This document shows, one piece after another, positions 1 through 12,016 of a stretch of DNA of 64,000 nt. Origin of the DNA: Puccinellia tenuiflora. Its lineage: Eukaryota; Streptophyta; Magnoliopsida; Poales; Poaceae. Below the pieces are notes generated by a model that did not search any database, was not told the DNA's origin, and worked only from the letters and a program-made list of their open reading frames with translations. The translations under genes were made by a program, and so were the position numbers. The stretch covers positions 1,998,349 to 2,062,348 of the forward strand of contig QRDG01000527.1 in NCBI GenBank assembly GCA_012064385.1. The letters are read 5' to 3'. Within the stretch, counting starts at the first letter, position 1. Every line of letters begins with the position of its first letter.

Positions 1-1474
1 GCAATTGATCGTGTCACATAGTTACATTGTTAACACTTTTGTATATGTCAAGTATAGTTTCCTTAAACCATGAGATTGTGTCACTCCCGTTTACCAGACG
101 AATGCTTTGTGGACATCAAACGTCACTTCGTAACTGGGTGATTATAAAGGTGGCTTTCAGGTATCTCTGATGGTACTTGTTGGGTGACATGAATCAAGAG
201 TGGGATTCTCCCTCCATGTGACGGAGTAGATATCTCTGGGCCCTCTCGGTAATATAGCATCCGGAAGTTTGCAAACATGTGACCAAGTGGTAGTCATGAG
301 GATCCTATATTATGGAACGAGTAAAGAGAACTTGCTATGTAACGAGATTGAACTAGGTATGGTGATACCGACGATCAAGTCTCGGGCAAGTGATATATCG
401 TGACACAAAGGGAATCGTATATGAGATTTATTGAATCCCCGACATCGTGGTTCAACCAATAAAGAACTTCGTTGAATATATAGGAACCAATATGGACATC
501 CTGGTCCCACTACTGGTTATTTATTAGATCATGCCTACATGTTCTCGAACCCGTAGGGTCACACACTTAAGGCTTTGATGTAGCTAGGGCTTAGGCTGAG
601 ATAATTAATGGTGTAATCAAATGTTGATTTGGAGTCTCGGATGAGATCCTAGATATCACGAGGAGCTCCGGAAGAGTCCGGAGATAAAGTTTCATATAAG
701 GAAAGTGGTTTCTAGGGTTCCGAAAAAGTTTGGGAATTTTCCGGCAGAGTATCGGAATATTCTAGAAGGTTCCGGGGGTCCCACAGTGGGGCCCACATGC
801 CCTAATGGCCCACATGGACCAAGGGGGCGTGCAGAAGCCCACATGGGCTGGCCGCACCAGCCCCCCAAGGGCCCATGCGGCCAAACAAGGTGAAAGGGCC
901 AAAAACCCTAGGGGTGCCTTGGGGGGTAAGTCTTCCCCCCTTGGCCGTCGCTCCCTAGGCCTTGGGGGAGGGGCAAGGGCTGCCCCACCACGCCTATATA
1001 AGGCGGAGAGAGGGATGGGGCACAGCCACCTTGAACCCTAGCCTCCGCCTACCACTCCCACCTCCCTCCTCTCTCCCACAGCTGCTTGGCGAAGCCCTGT
1101 CGAAATTTCTCCACCATATTCACCACCACACCGTCGTGCTGCTGGAATCTCACGAGCCACTTCTTCCTCGCTTGCGGGATCAAGGAGAAGAAGTCTTCAT
1201 CAAGCTGTACGTGTGGATACGGCGGAGGTTCTGATCGTCCGGTGCTTCGTCGGATTGGATCTCGGATCGGATAATACATCTCCTCGCGACTAGATGAGTC
1301 TAGTTGCGGGGATCGACTAGCCAACCCCTGCACCGACAAAACGCGTTTGATCGTTCTTAAAGGTTAAGAGATTGGATCTCCTCCTCGCTATCTTCGTCTA
1401 ATAGATCTAGATCTGTTGGGTTTCTTCCACTTGTTTCGTAAGAAAATTTTGTTTTCGATGCAACGAACCCTTCA
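1..1474 (+). repeat. 5' LTR of element A (left end outside window)
   Basis: It aligns base for base with 18470-18841 and then 49667-50763, the two halves of the 3' LTR. It ends in CA just before the PBS. A TATATAAG box lies at 995-1002, as expected for the LTR promoter. Bases 1-372 differ from the 3' LTR at 7 sites by my count, whereas 373-600 differ at 18 sites. Confidence 0.9.
995..1002 (+). promoter_or_regulatory. TATA box of element A LTR promoter
   Basis: TATATAAG in a GC-rich context. The same box is at 50285-50292 in the 3' LTR. In this copia group the U3 promoter lies in the distal half of the LTR, as here. Confidence 0.6.
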
Positions 1475-1475
1475 G

Positions 1476-1488
1476 TGGTATCAGAGCC
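1476..1488 (+). other. Primer binding site of element A
   Basis: TGGTATCAGAGCC, one base after the LTR end, complementary to the 3' end of initiator tRNA-Met. This is the standard primer of plant Ty1/copia elements. Confidence 0.9.
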
Positions 1489-3088
1489 TAGATCTATTCG
1501 TAGATGTTTGTGCGATTAGAACAAAATTGTTGTGAGCATTAATAATTTTTGTTGCTACCTTCCCATGTGCATTTTGTATCTTTACAGTATGGCGCATTGA
1601 AGTGGCCCGGACCAACTTTACTCGTCCACGTACGAGAGACCGGTTCCACGACTGACATGCAACTTGTATTGCATAATTGGCTAGCGGGTGTCTGTTTCTC
1701 TTGCTATAGTGAGATGCGATCTTCAACGGAAGGCCTTCAAAAAGGATATAAAATAAGAAACTTTTATATCACCGTTGTGGCTTTGCGTAGATTAGAATGG
1801 TTCTATCTCTTGACCCATAGAAGCCACATAAAAATTGCATAAACAAAGTAGAGGACGTCTAACTTGTTTTTGAAGGGTTTGTGATATGGTATGGCCAAGA
1901 CGTGATTTGTGATAATGTATGCAATGATCATGTTTTGTAATTTTCACGACTTGTATGTCGATGAGTACGGCAACTGGCAGGAGCCATAAGATAATCTCAT
2001 TGTTATTGTATGACCTGCATGTCACTTTAACGCCTTGTAATTGCTTTACTTTATCGCTAAGAGTAGCAATAGTTGTAGTTGCAATAGTTGGTGGAGGCAA
2101 TCATGAGACGGCGACGTCATGCTGGTGATGATGGAGATCATGCTGGTGCTTTGGAGATGGAGATCAAAGGCATAAGAAAAAGGCTATACCATGTCACAAA
2201 TTAAATTGCCTGTGATGTATATCCTTTTATGCACCTTATTGCTTGCTTAGATTTGATCGCGACGGTAGCATGATAAGGTGATCTCTCTCGTTAATATCAA
2301 GAAGTGTTCTCCCCTAGTATGCACCATTGCAAAAGCTCGTCGTTTTGAAGCACCACGTGATGATCGGGTGTGATAGACTCTACGTTCGCATACAACGGAT
2401 GTAAGCCAGATTTACACATGCAGAAATACTACGGTTTCCTTGACAAGCCTAGCATGTACAGACATGGCCTTGGAAAACAAGAACCGAAAGGTTAAACACA
2501 AGTCATATGGATGATAAGATCAACATGGTGATGTTCACTATTGAAGCTACATCATCTCACGTGATGATCGGTTTTGGTGTAGTGGATTTGGATCGTGTAT
2601 CACTAAACAACCAGAGAGATGTTAAGTTTAGTGGGAGTTCATTAGAAATTTGATTAACTTGAACCAATTATCATGAACAATCAATCAAAGTGAATTTGCA
2701 TGATTTCTAGTAGTAAATGGCATCCACAAACTACCTTACACTTAGATTGTTAATTGAGATGAAACTGTTATGATATGGCAGAACAATTCTGATTGGTACC
2801 GTGTCAGTGAAATTTAAATTTGAGTCCTATTACAAATTTTTCGGAAAAACCGGCCTAGCTCCATATGATTAATAGTTGATTGATCTAAAGAGCAATAGTT
2901 CTGACTTAGTATCTGGTGTCATGCTTGTTTCCACAATACCAGATCTTAAAAGAATGTTTCGAGAATCAAGGTAATCCAGGAGCTGAAAAGGATTATTTTC
3001 AGATACAAGCATGGATTGAAAGATATAGTGATATCTGAAACCCTGTTTGTGGCAACATGGCAGAGTATAATTTTAATGTGACAATGTG
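1489..3088 (+). pseudogene. Element A interior, 5' part (decayed leader/gag region)
   Basis: No frame longer than about 100 codons is open and none resembles a complete gag. The segment is contiguous with the PBS and ends at the target duplication of element C. It reads as the degenerate or non-coding leader of a defective WIS/Angela-type element. Coding capacity may have been lost before insertion, since the sequence lacks recognisable gag motifs rather than carrying scattered stops in one frame. Confidence 0.5.
3084..3088. repeat. Target site duplication of element C (left copy)
   Basis: ATGTG at 3084-3088 and again at 12496-12500, immediately outside the TG...CA ends of element C. Confidence 0.85.
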
Positions 3089-3359
3089 TGTGGGGACCCT
3101 GGACTAGCTGTCTGAAATACTCGTTATGCTTAACAGAACGATCCCATGATCAGTCTGTCGTTGCGCATAACTTGAACTGATTACCAAAGTTTACATCCAT
3201 TACAGTACCGAATTTAAGTCTTACAACAAAAGGGTCACGAGGAACACAGTCTTACATAACTGCCTCAGAGGGCTTAACATTCTTGAAGCAGCAGAGTAGC
3301 AACAAGCGTCGTAGGCTAATGCCTTAATAACCCTACAGGTAGCTGGCTGATGAAGATCC

Positions 3360-3416
3360 CTAGTTCGCATTATTGGCGTCGTAGTCTCCTTCTTTATACG
3401 GCTCCTCAAAGTCTGG
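3360..3416 (-). other. Short acidic reading frame in C LTR
   Basis: The minus strand encodes FEEPYKEGDYDANNAN then a stop, preceded by a splice-acceptor-like CAG. The position (about 270 bases before the LTR end) and acidic composition match frames in the LTRs of B, E and G. No start codon is visible in frame nearby, so if translated it would be a spliced exon. Function unknown. Confidence 0.35.
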
Positions 3417-3794
3417 CCAAGACAATAGCCAGGGACGAAACCAATATGAATACATTTGAATGTACTCGCAAACCATCCGGTAGTAAAGTATTGTCAAGAT
3501 TAATGCTTACTATTTAGGAGGGAGGCTCTAGGGTATCTCTTTGTTTTATAAAAGCATTTTTATTTTAAGAAAAGGTATCTCCATATCTTTGTTGAAAAAG
3601 ATAAGACATTTGAAAAAGAAGTTCTTTCAATAAAGATAGTTTTTCTTCAAAAACTCCTCCGGTGGGATCACAGCCCGTCGTGAAACCATCTCCTTCCATT
3701 CTCTTTATACCGATCCCTTGGTATGACACCAACAACATCTCCGTTTTAAAAACACAAAGCTTTTGCACACAGGTCTTAGGACGACCTTCCAACT

Positions 3795-3860
3795 GTCCAT
3801 AACCGAGGACTCGGCTATTCGAATAGTTTTACACTCTGCAGAGGTTGTACACTTTACCCA
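3795..3860 (-). other. Triple-palindrome LTR module, C copy
   Basis: On the plus strand: GTCCATAACCGAGGAC, then the perfect palindrome CTATTCGAATAG, then CTCTGCAGAG, then a TGTAC...TTTACCCA tail. Compared with B, E and G, the two palindromes carry paired substitutions that keep them self-complementary. Confidence 0.6.
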
Positions 3861-6800
3861 CACCATCCGGTAATCTCACCGTGTCTGCCACGTCCCGCCA
3901 TACCAGGTGTATGCGAAGTTGAGTAACCGGCCATAGCCTTTTACTTGCTCATCCTAGTATAGGACCCTTCCCTTATGAACATTCCGCCGACACCCAGTCC
4001 GGTCTCCCGTCGAAGCCCTAGGTGTGAGGACTCATAGTTTTTCCCGACGGTTCATACGGCAATCCTTATATCCCCCACTATGTTGGAGGACCCAGGTCAG
4101 GGGAGGCCACCGAGCCAACCCCTCATGAAACGGAGCATCTCCGCTATTGAGGTATCCCATACTAAGACAAACAAACTACTTAGCTAAGCCCCGTCCCATA
4201 TGGAGGGTAATGTGGTCGCACACGGTATGGTTGGTCGACGTAGGTACTAAGACACAATGTGCATTTTCTCCAAATCTCCATATTCCATTCTTCTCCATTT
4301 CCAAAACTCAACACTTAGCAACATCTTGGGTAAAACACAATTTCACCCAAAAATTTTCATAAAGAGGATTTTTGAATAAAACGGTTGTTTTTCCCAACCC
4401 AGAATTTCTCCTTTCTCTAACTAAACATTTCTATATATGAGGGGCCTAGTCATGGCATATAATATAGGTAACACTTAAAAAGGGGTTTTAGTGGCACACA
4501 CCACTTGAAAACATTTCATGCATCTTAACATAAGTAAAACATGCTTAATAAAAATAGTAGGACAAAGGGTATGATCAAATGGATGGCTTGCCTTGGTCAG
4601 CAACTTGTCCCTGGTCTTGATACTCTTGATCTAAGAAACCTCCTTCCCCGAAATCCTCGGCAACGCTCTCGTCTAATCGTTGTTAACAAACAAAACACAC
4701 AATCACACCACCACTCAACAAAACATCACAACAACACAAACTAAAATCCTATAGGCAGATACTGCCTTACTAAAATCACCACATTTGGATTTGGTATATT
4801 TGAACTCACATTACTCTTATTATTAATATTAATATTAATCGGCAGAAATTTACTATACCACGAATTTGGCCATGATTTAATTTCTACTGTTCAGAAAATT
4901 ATGCCATTTTAGGGTCAACTAATACTTGTTAAATGTGAGCTAACAAAATTGGATTTGTTCCATTTCAGTTAATAGATTGGCAGAAACAATGTGCCTAGTA
5001 CAGAAGCTTATTATGTCAAGTTTTAGGGCTAATCTATTTTCTGCTAAACAGAAAATTATGAAAAATTAAGGGTAACTAGATATTTACAGTACAGAGCTAG
5101 CAAAATTGGCCTCATGTCATTTGGACGTTCGAAATTCATGCTATAATTTAAACATTATAGAAATGAGTCCAACTACATATCTGGATGCCATTTAATTTAG
5201 GTTGATCAATTTAATCTGGAAATTTTATGGTATCTAGAGTTACTCTGAAAAAAGCTAAAAAAATTGGATTCACATTATTTGGACATTTAGAGCATCAGAA
5301 ACAAACAAGTTCAGTTTAAAAACCTTCTGTACTAATTAATTTACCATTTGACTAATATTAACTCAAATAATGTGGGACCAGTGCCATTGGATAGATAATT
5401 TAACAAGCTACCAGTACACAAAATTTCATAATTTTTCAATGTACCAATCTCTAGCTAATTGATTTCTACCACATGTCCAGATTTGAATAATTTAAACATA
5501 TTGCAAAAATGGGAAAGGGCCCGGGTGGAAACTGGCTTAACGGGCCGGCCCACGGAAAATCTCTCGCACCGGAAATGTTTATAACCCTGACGGTGGGGTC
5601 CGCTCGTCAGTCGCTTAATTAAATCCGAACCGGTACGCGACCGTTGGATGCAGATCCTACGGCCTGTGACGGCGGCATCGGTGACGTCCTAAAAACGGCG
5701 CCGCCGCCATGCCCTAGACGACGGAGGCGGCTCGGGGAGGCTCACCTAGGGCTCCAGGCGACAGTGTAGAGGATGCGGACGGCAGCGGAGACTCGAGGGA
5801 GGTCACGGGCGGTCAGATGCGTGCTGGGGCGACCTCTGGCATCGACGACAGCTCCGGGATGAGCTCGGGACAGGATCCTCTCCCGGCGAGCTCCTCGACA
5901 GAACCTGGACACAGAGAGGCTCGCGGGTGAGCGTGTGGTTGCGGCAGTGAAACTCTGAGAGAGAAAGAGAGGCGAGAGAGAGGCAGCATGGCCATGTGGC
6001 CGTCGTCGACCTCGGACAATACCGAGCACGAAGAGATCAGCCTCCACGGCCGGGATGGATAGCAGCAGGGCTCCACGGTGGTGGCGAGTGAGAGGGGAGT
6101 GGGGAGAGTGGAGTGGGAATGGTGTGAGGGTTGAGCTGGGTTTCGGCCTCCATTTATAGGCCGGGGAGCACGACATTGGCGGGCTGGGCGGTGGGGCAAC
6201 GTTCACCGAGCTCGGCTAGAGTTTTTGGAGGCAAGGCATGTGCGGGAAGGATCGGTCTGGAGCTCGGGGTGGTGAGGGTCCAGGGTGTAGGCAGGGTGTT
6301 CGACGGCGGGTACGGAGTGGGTGTAGCACAGGGCAATGGCGATGCGGAGGTGGGGTGAACCACGTCAGCGATCCGCGTCCGTGGATGCAGTGGCGATGGC
6401 TAGGGTTTAGGGGGCGGCCGGGAACACCGTGGCGACCACGGACGGGCGAGCACGATATCGTCATTAAGAGAGGGTCGGGGTGGTTGGGCCGTTGTCTACG
6501 GGTGAGAGGAGTGGCAGGGGAGAGCGCTGGCGCGGCCATGGGGGTTGGCGAGCAGGGCAGTGTCTGCGGCACGACGGGTGGCTAGGGTGTCGGGAAAGGG
6601 GGGCCAGGGCGAGGGAGAGAGAGAGAGGGAGCTCGGGGTACTTCGGCTTGAAGGGGGGCCCGAAATGGGGCCAGTGGAGTGGCGGACACCCGTCGGGGCG
6701 AGAGGGCCAGAGAGAGCGAGAGGGAATGCGAGGGAGAGAGAGGGTGCGGCATGGCAGCTCGGCTGCCATGCTCCTCCATGGTATGGTCGGCCATACCTAG

Positions 6801-7510
6801 TTAATGAAGGGGCCGGTGGTTGGGCAGGTGTAGGGGAGGCAAGAGGGGTAAAAGGGGTCGAGCTCCTATGTTTCTACCACGGTTTTGGACCGGTTTTTGG
6901 AAAGAGCAGACTTGTGCCCATAAGGTGTTCGATGAAATGCTTCTGTGGAATTTTTGAATTTGTTTTAATCAAATTAGCTCACATTTGGGTTTAGGAGGGT
7001 GTTAGAAGGTTCCCCTAATTTTCCTGAATTTTTGGTGAAGAAGAAAATTGAGTTTCCCTTGATGGCCGAATTTAAAAGAGAAGAATTTGAATTCTTTGAA
7101 TAAATTCGGTTTCTTGGGAAATAACTTTGAAAAGTGAACCAACGTATGAGGTGGGAGATCAACTCACTTCCCTCTAATTTTTGGCACACAAGAATCATTT
7201 TTTCTAAAAATAATTTAATATAGTAGGAAAAGGTTGGAGAGGAAGAATTACCTTCTCATACTCCTTTTTTTAAATTAGGGTTTCTGAGTAATTAGGGAAT
7301 TTTTAATTTATTTTTAAGTCACATTCCAATTTATGATCCGGTTGGTCAATTGACTAATTGTTGTATAAATAATTAACTAGACAAGAGCACTCAATTTAGC
7401 AAACAAACACCACATGAAATAATAGAAGACTAGACATGCATCACATGAAATAATAGAACATTTTTGTTGGCTCTGAATTTGCTCCAGTTACAAAATATTG
7501 GGATGTGACA

Positions 7511-7530
7511 GACCTTCCCCCCTTAAAATA
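7511..7530 (-). other. Polypurine tract of element C
   Basis: The minus strand reads AAGGGGGGAAGGTC directly before the 3' LTR. This is the expected plus-strand priming site. Confidence 0.75.
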
Positions 7531-8180
7531 AATCTCGTCCTCGAGATTTGCAAGGTCTAGGAACTAAAGAGGTTTGGGAATTCGTTTCTAAGATAGTCTT
7601 CACGCTCCTAGGTTGCTTCCTCTTCGGAGTGGTTGCTCCACTGAACCTTGTAGAACTTGATCTTGCGTCTTCGCGATAGGTTAGGTCATGGTTTAGGTCG
7701 ATGGATTGATGATCGATGTTCTGAAAAACGTTCGGCTTGTCTGGGACTTCAAGGCACTTCCGGAGCTGGGAGATATGAAAAACATTGTGCACTTCTGATA
7801 GTTTCGGGGGTAATTCCAGCTGGTAGGCGACTTCTCCACGACGGTCAACTATCTTGAATGGTCCTATGTATCTTGGTGCCAGCTTTCCTTTGACATGGAA
7901 ACGTTGCATCCCCTTGAGTGGGGTTACTCGGAGATAGACAAAATCCCCGATATTGAAGGTGGCGTCACAGCGCTTGGGGTCGGCGTAGCTCTTCTGACAG
8001 GATTGGGCGGTTTTGAGACGTTCGCGGATAAATTGGACTTGTTCTTCGGCTTCCTGAAGGATATCGGGTCCATACAATTTGCCTTCTCCGGTCTCGGACC
8101 AGTTCAGAGGGGTACGACACTTTGTGCCATAAAGTGCTTCAAAGGGGGCCATTTGCAGACTGGACTGATAATTGTTGTTA
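7523..8180 (-). pseudogene. Element C integrase C-terminal region with degenerate chromodomain
   Basis: The frame reads in from the Helitron junction. It has the family motif MAPFEALYG, then the integrase C-terminal segment (GDFVYLRVTPLKG, KLAPRYIGPFKI, NVFHISQLRKC), and a tail that loses the expected chromodomain frame after HDLTYRE. It is the continuation of the integrase core at 10850-11172, from which it is separated by 2.67 kb of Helitron. The first residues of the apparent open frame (above 8181) come from the Helitron and are not part of the gene. Confidence 0.85.
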
Positions 8181-10849
8181 CTAGTCATCAACCCGTGCAA
8201 TTGCACGGGCTAGTACGTGGTGAAAAGAAAAAAAAATTTGAAGAGTCTTCTGAAGTTTGTATATACTATAGTAAACAGATAACTATATTTCAAATATAAA
8301 TGTAACATTGTGTGAGCCCCTCTTTCCCGCACAAAACATTTATTTCATTTCAAATGAGTTTAACTTTTTATAATTGTGCTCTCCAAGCTACACTAATATG
8401 TAATTCTGTTTCGTTGGCCTTTCATTGAAGAAGTTCTAGATAAAAATAATATGGCATAGAAATGTAAGCCACAAATATAATAGATAAGTAGGGTTGCGTT
8501 TACTCAATTTTATTGACATGAGAGTTTCCGAGTGTTTTCATAGATTTGTGTGTAAACATTCAGCAAGTATAATTTTCCAAGATATTTACCTTTGTTAATT
8601 TCCAAAAATATTTTGATGGAATAATTAATAAAAAATATTAGTAACCTAAGGAGGTACATCAACAGAGTTTGAGTGCAAAATGTTTGTATTATGACTTAAT
8701 TGGTGCTTGCATATTTCACTCAAACATCAAAATTTCCAAAAGGTGCTTGTCCTATAAAATTTATTTTAATAGGACAAAAATCTACTTAGTAGAAAATACA
8801 TTTGTCACAATAAAACCTTTTCATTTATGCATATGAGAATTTGTAGTGTTTTCATGTGATTGGTCATCCAGTATGTGCCGTAAAACAATACCCATTATTC
8901 TCTATTTCTTATCATGCATTTAAATTAGGACTCCGAGGAAAAGAACAAAAGTTACCGTCGACACTGCAAAAATGGATACTACACACGATATAGATCATAT
9001 CGATTAGTTAAATATTAGTCAAATATAATTTTGCATGGTTCTACAGAAATGAGCAACTCAATTCTGTCTTTTCAAGACCAGTAAATAATGGGGACAACGG
9101 ACCTGAAAAAAGTGAGGAGCATTCTCTTCTTCTTCCACTCCTAATTCGACAATTTTGTGTCCAAGTCTGCAACCTGAAAATAATTAGTAAGCCTATTTTC
9201 TCCATGGATGTGTAGTTATGGACAACTCATAATTTCAGTCTAAAAGTACTGCTTGAATAATTCTAATTTTAGACGCAACAACATCATCCCTTAAATATTT
9301 GTACATTCGACTGGCTTGCATATTGCTGTTTTTTCCATTCGTATAGGTTGACTTATGAATAAACTTTATTCACGCCGTGAACCAACTAAAGTAATATAAA
9401 TTTTAAATACCGCAAATATCTTAGTTAGTTGTAAGAGAAAAATAAAACATGATTGTCTGAAGGAAACTAAGTTGCTTTTTGTAACGAACACACATACAAA
9501 ATTGTTGAGAAAAACAATTCAACAAATATATTCTCTAGACTTATTTTGTCCTTTAATTCGGTTGTATAGCATAAATTAGCACATAAATATTACTTAATCT
9601 TCGCTGAAGATTTCGAAAATTGAGGTGGTATGAATGTAATACCAAGGACAAAAATTCTTGTAAAGAAAACGAAGATCTTTGGATAAAGCATATATATAAC
9701 AATGAGCTTTAAGAAATAAAGCATCATGATATACCTTGCTCTCAACTGTACAATACAATTGTTGTAGTTTTCATAGGACAGGCCTAAGTTACTTGGCGCA
9801 AACACTGAAATATTGGGTCTGAAACATGCATTTTGTAGTAGACTAAACATTTGTAGCCCTGAAGTGAAAAGAAGAGAGTTAATTAATTAGAGTAATCTTG
9901 ACGCATAAAACACAGTAAAAAATCTTTTATTTTCATGCATGAGATTCCAATCTGCGCTAGAGCCATTTTTGGAAATAAAATGCAAAGTCCATCACCTCTG
10001 CTGTTAAAACTGAAATCCTCAACGTAAAACACATCACAAATGAATGGGCTAGCTGCAGTAGAGAATTGAAGCATTCAGATCAACACTCCCATGAGTACGA
10101 AACGATGACCCCAATACAATCACAATTTGTAGGACGGCCAAGTCTAGCTTATTGCATCAGCGTTGTTTGCAATGCAATCACACGGAAATAATCAATCATT
10201 GGATGAGAAGTGCAGAAAAAAGGGAACGCTAATCCAGTAATCAAGGAACATCAAAGGCTGGACTGATCTAATCACCCGCCTCGCACAGGCCGGCCATGCC
10301 TTCCTTTTTGACGCATCGCCTTTCATTAACTGGATTCACAGATCAATATGGGTGTAGGAATGAGCGTCCAATGTCTGGAGCCGGTAGCTTGGGAGGTCAC
10401 CGACGTTCAGACGCTTAAGGCATGCAAGCCAAATATGCAGTAGGGCAGAGAAGGCATATGTAGAAGGGAGGCGTTGATCCTTAATTGCAGTCATAGGTCG
10501 AGGAGATGGTAACTGCAACGACGCTCATACTATACCTGCGGCATCTGCTGCCCGTTGATTGAAAGAGGAGATGAGGACGGTGATGGCCTCCCTGCTGCAT
10601 GAGATCGAGGCGACGTCGGCAGCGCGTCGCTGGATCCGATTGCACTTTTGCCGAGGCGTGATGGATATGTGAAAGAGACTGTTTCGACTACGTTTTGTGC
10701 ACCCTCAGGACTCTTAACAGACACGAATAAATCTTACGGAGCTCTTCTTAAATCGTAGCCATGCAATTTAGATCACACGGTTGGTTTCGGCGTTTCCTCC
10801 AGGATTAATGTGGGAGCTCCTTTGGTGCCTCCAATTAGTAAATATAAGA
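8181..10849 (-). mobile_element. Non-autonomous Helitron inside element C integrase
   Basis: On the minus strand it begins TCTTATATTTACTA at 10849. It ends at 8181 with an 18-nt perfect palindrome (8192-8209, CCCGTGCAATTGCACGGG), a 7-nt spacer and CTAG. It sits between host A (10850) and T (8180) with no target duplication. Removing it restores the integrase reading frame exactly. These are the textbook Helitron hallmarks. No Rep/helicase frame is present in 2669 bp, so it is non-autonomous. A GC-richer, exon-like patch at about 10250-10730 could be captured gene sequence, but I cannot name it. Confidence 0.85.
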
Positions 10850-11172
10850 TAGGAATATTCAGCAAATGGAAGGCAGTCCTCCTACTTGGATCCGTAGGAT
10901 AGGGCACACGCGCGGAGTAGGTCCTCCAACATCTGATTCACTCGCTCAATTTGTCCTCCAGTCTGGGGGTGATAAGCTGTGCTAAAGGCTAGGTTGGTTC
11001 CCATGGCTTCATGAAGTGATTTCCAGAAACGAGAGGTGAACTGAAAACCTCGGTCGGACACAATCCTCTTGGGTATGCCGTGCAAGCTGACAATCCTGGA
11101 GATGTAAAGATCGGCTAACTGCTTCCCAGTGTACGTGGTTTTAACGGGAATGAAGTGAGCTACCTTAGTCAA
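10850..11172 (-). pseudogene. Element C integrase core, second half
   Basis: Matches the gypsy integrase catalytic core: TKVAHFIPV, the second catalytic Asp in IVSDRGFQFTSRFW, and the Glu region HPQTGGQIERVNQ. A TAG stop replaces the conserved Trp after SYGSK (near 10882). The frame then continues to the Helitron junction at 10850. It is frameshifted relative to the upstream part near 11190. Confidence 0.85.
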
Positions 11173-12016
11173 TCTGTCGACAATGACCTAGATGGAGGCC
11201 TCGGTTAGACTTTGGAAGTCTGGTGATAAAATCCATACCGAATTCGTCCCATTTCCACTCGGGGACTTTCAAGGGTTGCAGTAACCCTGCGGGTCGTTGG
11301 TGCTCGGCCTTGACTTGTTGGCAAACGTCGCACTTGGCTACGAAGGATCCAATCTCCCGCTTCATCCCATGCCACCAGAATTTCTCACAGAGGTCTTGGT
11401 ACATCTTTGTTCCTCCGGGGTGAATGGAGTAAAGGGTATCGTGGGCTTCTTTTAGGATTAAGTCTTTAAGTTCTTTGACATCCGGCACACAGAGGTGGCC
11501 ATTAAACCTAAGAATTCCTTCGGCATCTTCAGAAAATCCAGGTGCCTTTTCTAGAGAGATCTTCTTCTTAATCCCATCAATACTCTCATGACCTTTCTGG
11601 GCTTCCTTGATTTGGTCGATCAAGGTTGGCTTTAGTTTCAGATTGGCTAGGAAACCAGGGCTGACAAGCTCGAGTCCGAACTCATTGAATTCCTTGTATA
11701 GGGCTGGTTGCTCGGCTTGGATTAAGGCATTCAAGGTGCATGGTTTTCGGCTAAGGGCATCGGCCACAACATTGGCTTTTCTAGGATGGTAATGGATTCC
11801 AATATCATAATCCTTGATTAATTCCATCCACCTTCTCTGTCTCATATTCAACTCCCTCTGAGAAAAGATGTACTTCAAGCTCTTATGATCTGTATAGATC
11901 TCGCAGCGATTACCCATAAGATAATGATGCCACGTCTTCAGAGCAAGAACAACGACGGCTAGCTCGAGGTCATGGGTAGGGTAATTCTCTTCATGCGGTC
12001 GCAACTGCCGAGACAG
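11165..12016 (-). pseudogene. Element C RNase H, integrase zinc-binding region and start of integrase core
   Basis: The frame enters from LTR sequence at about 12016. It then reads the RNase H region (SRQLRPHEENYPTHDLELA, IYTDHKSLKYIF, KANVVADALSRK), the HHCC zinc-binding region (HPGG, CDVCQQ) and the first catalytic Asp (GMDFITRLP). It then frameshifts near 11190. The apparent N-terminus (about 37 residues) is translated LTR, a by-product of the deletion that joins LTR to RNase H. Not functional. Confidence 0.85.

Larger units (their letters stand above)
3089..7510 (-). repeat. 3' LTR of element C (4.4 kb)
   Basis: On the minus strand it starts TGTCACATCCC and ends CA. Its first ~480 bases (7034-7510) are repeated at 12017-12495, which defines it as an LTR. 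The central part (about 5500-6900) is GC-rich, and long open frames there on both strands are composition artefacts. Near its sense 3' end it carries a palindrome module (3795-3860), a hairpin, and a short acidic frame (3360-3416), described separately. Confidence 0.8.

Noticed and set aside
5742..6800. Several overlapping open frames of 100-154 codons on both strands
   Set aside because: They lie inside the GC-rich part of the C LTR, overlap in several frames and show only low-complexity Pro/Arg/Ser composition.
8210..10848. Open frames inside the Helitron as a Rep/helicase
   Set aside because: The longest is under 90 codons and lacks the HUH or helicase motifs; the element is non-autonomous.
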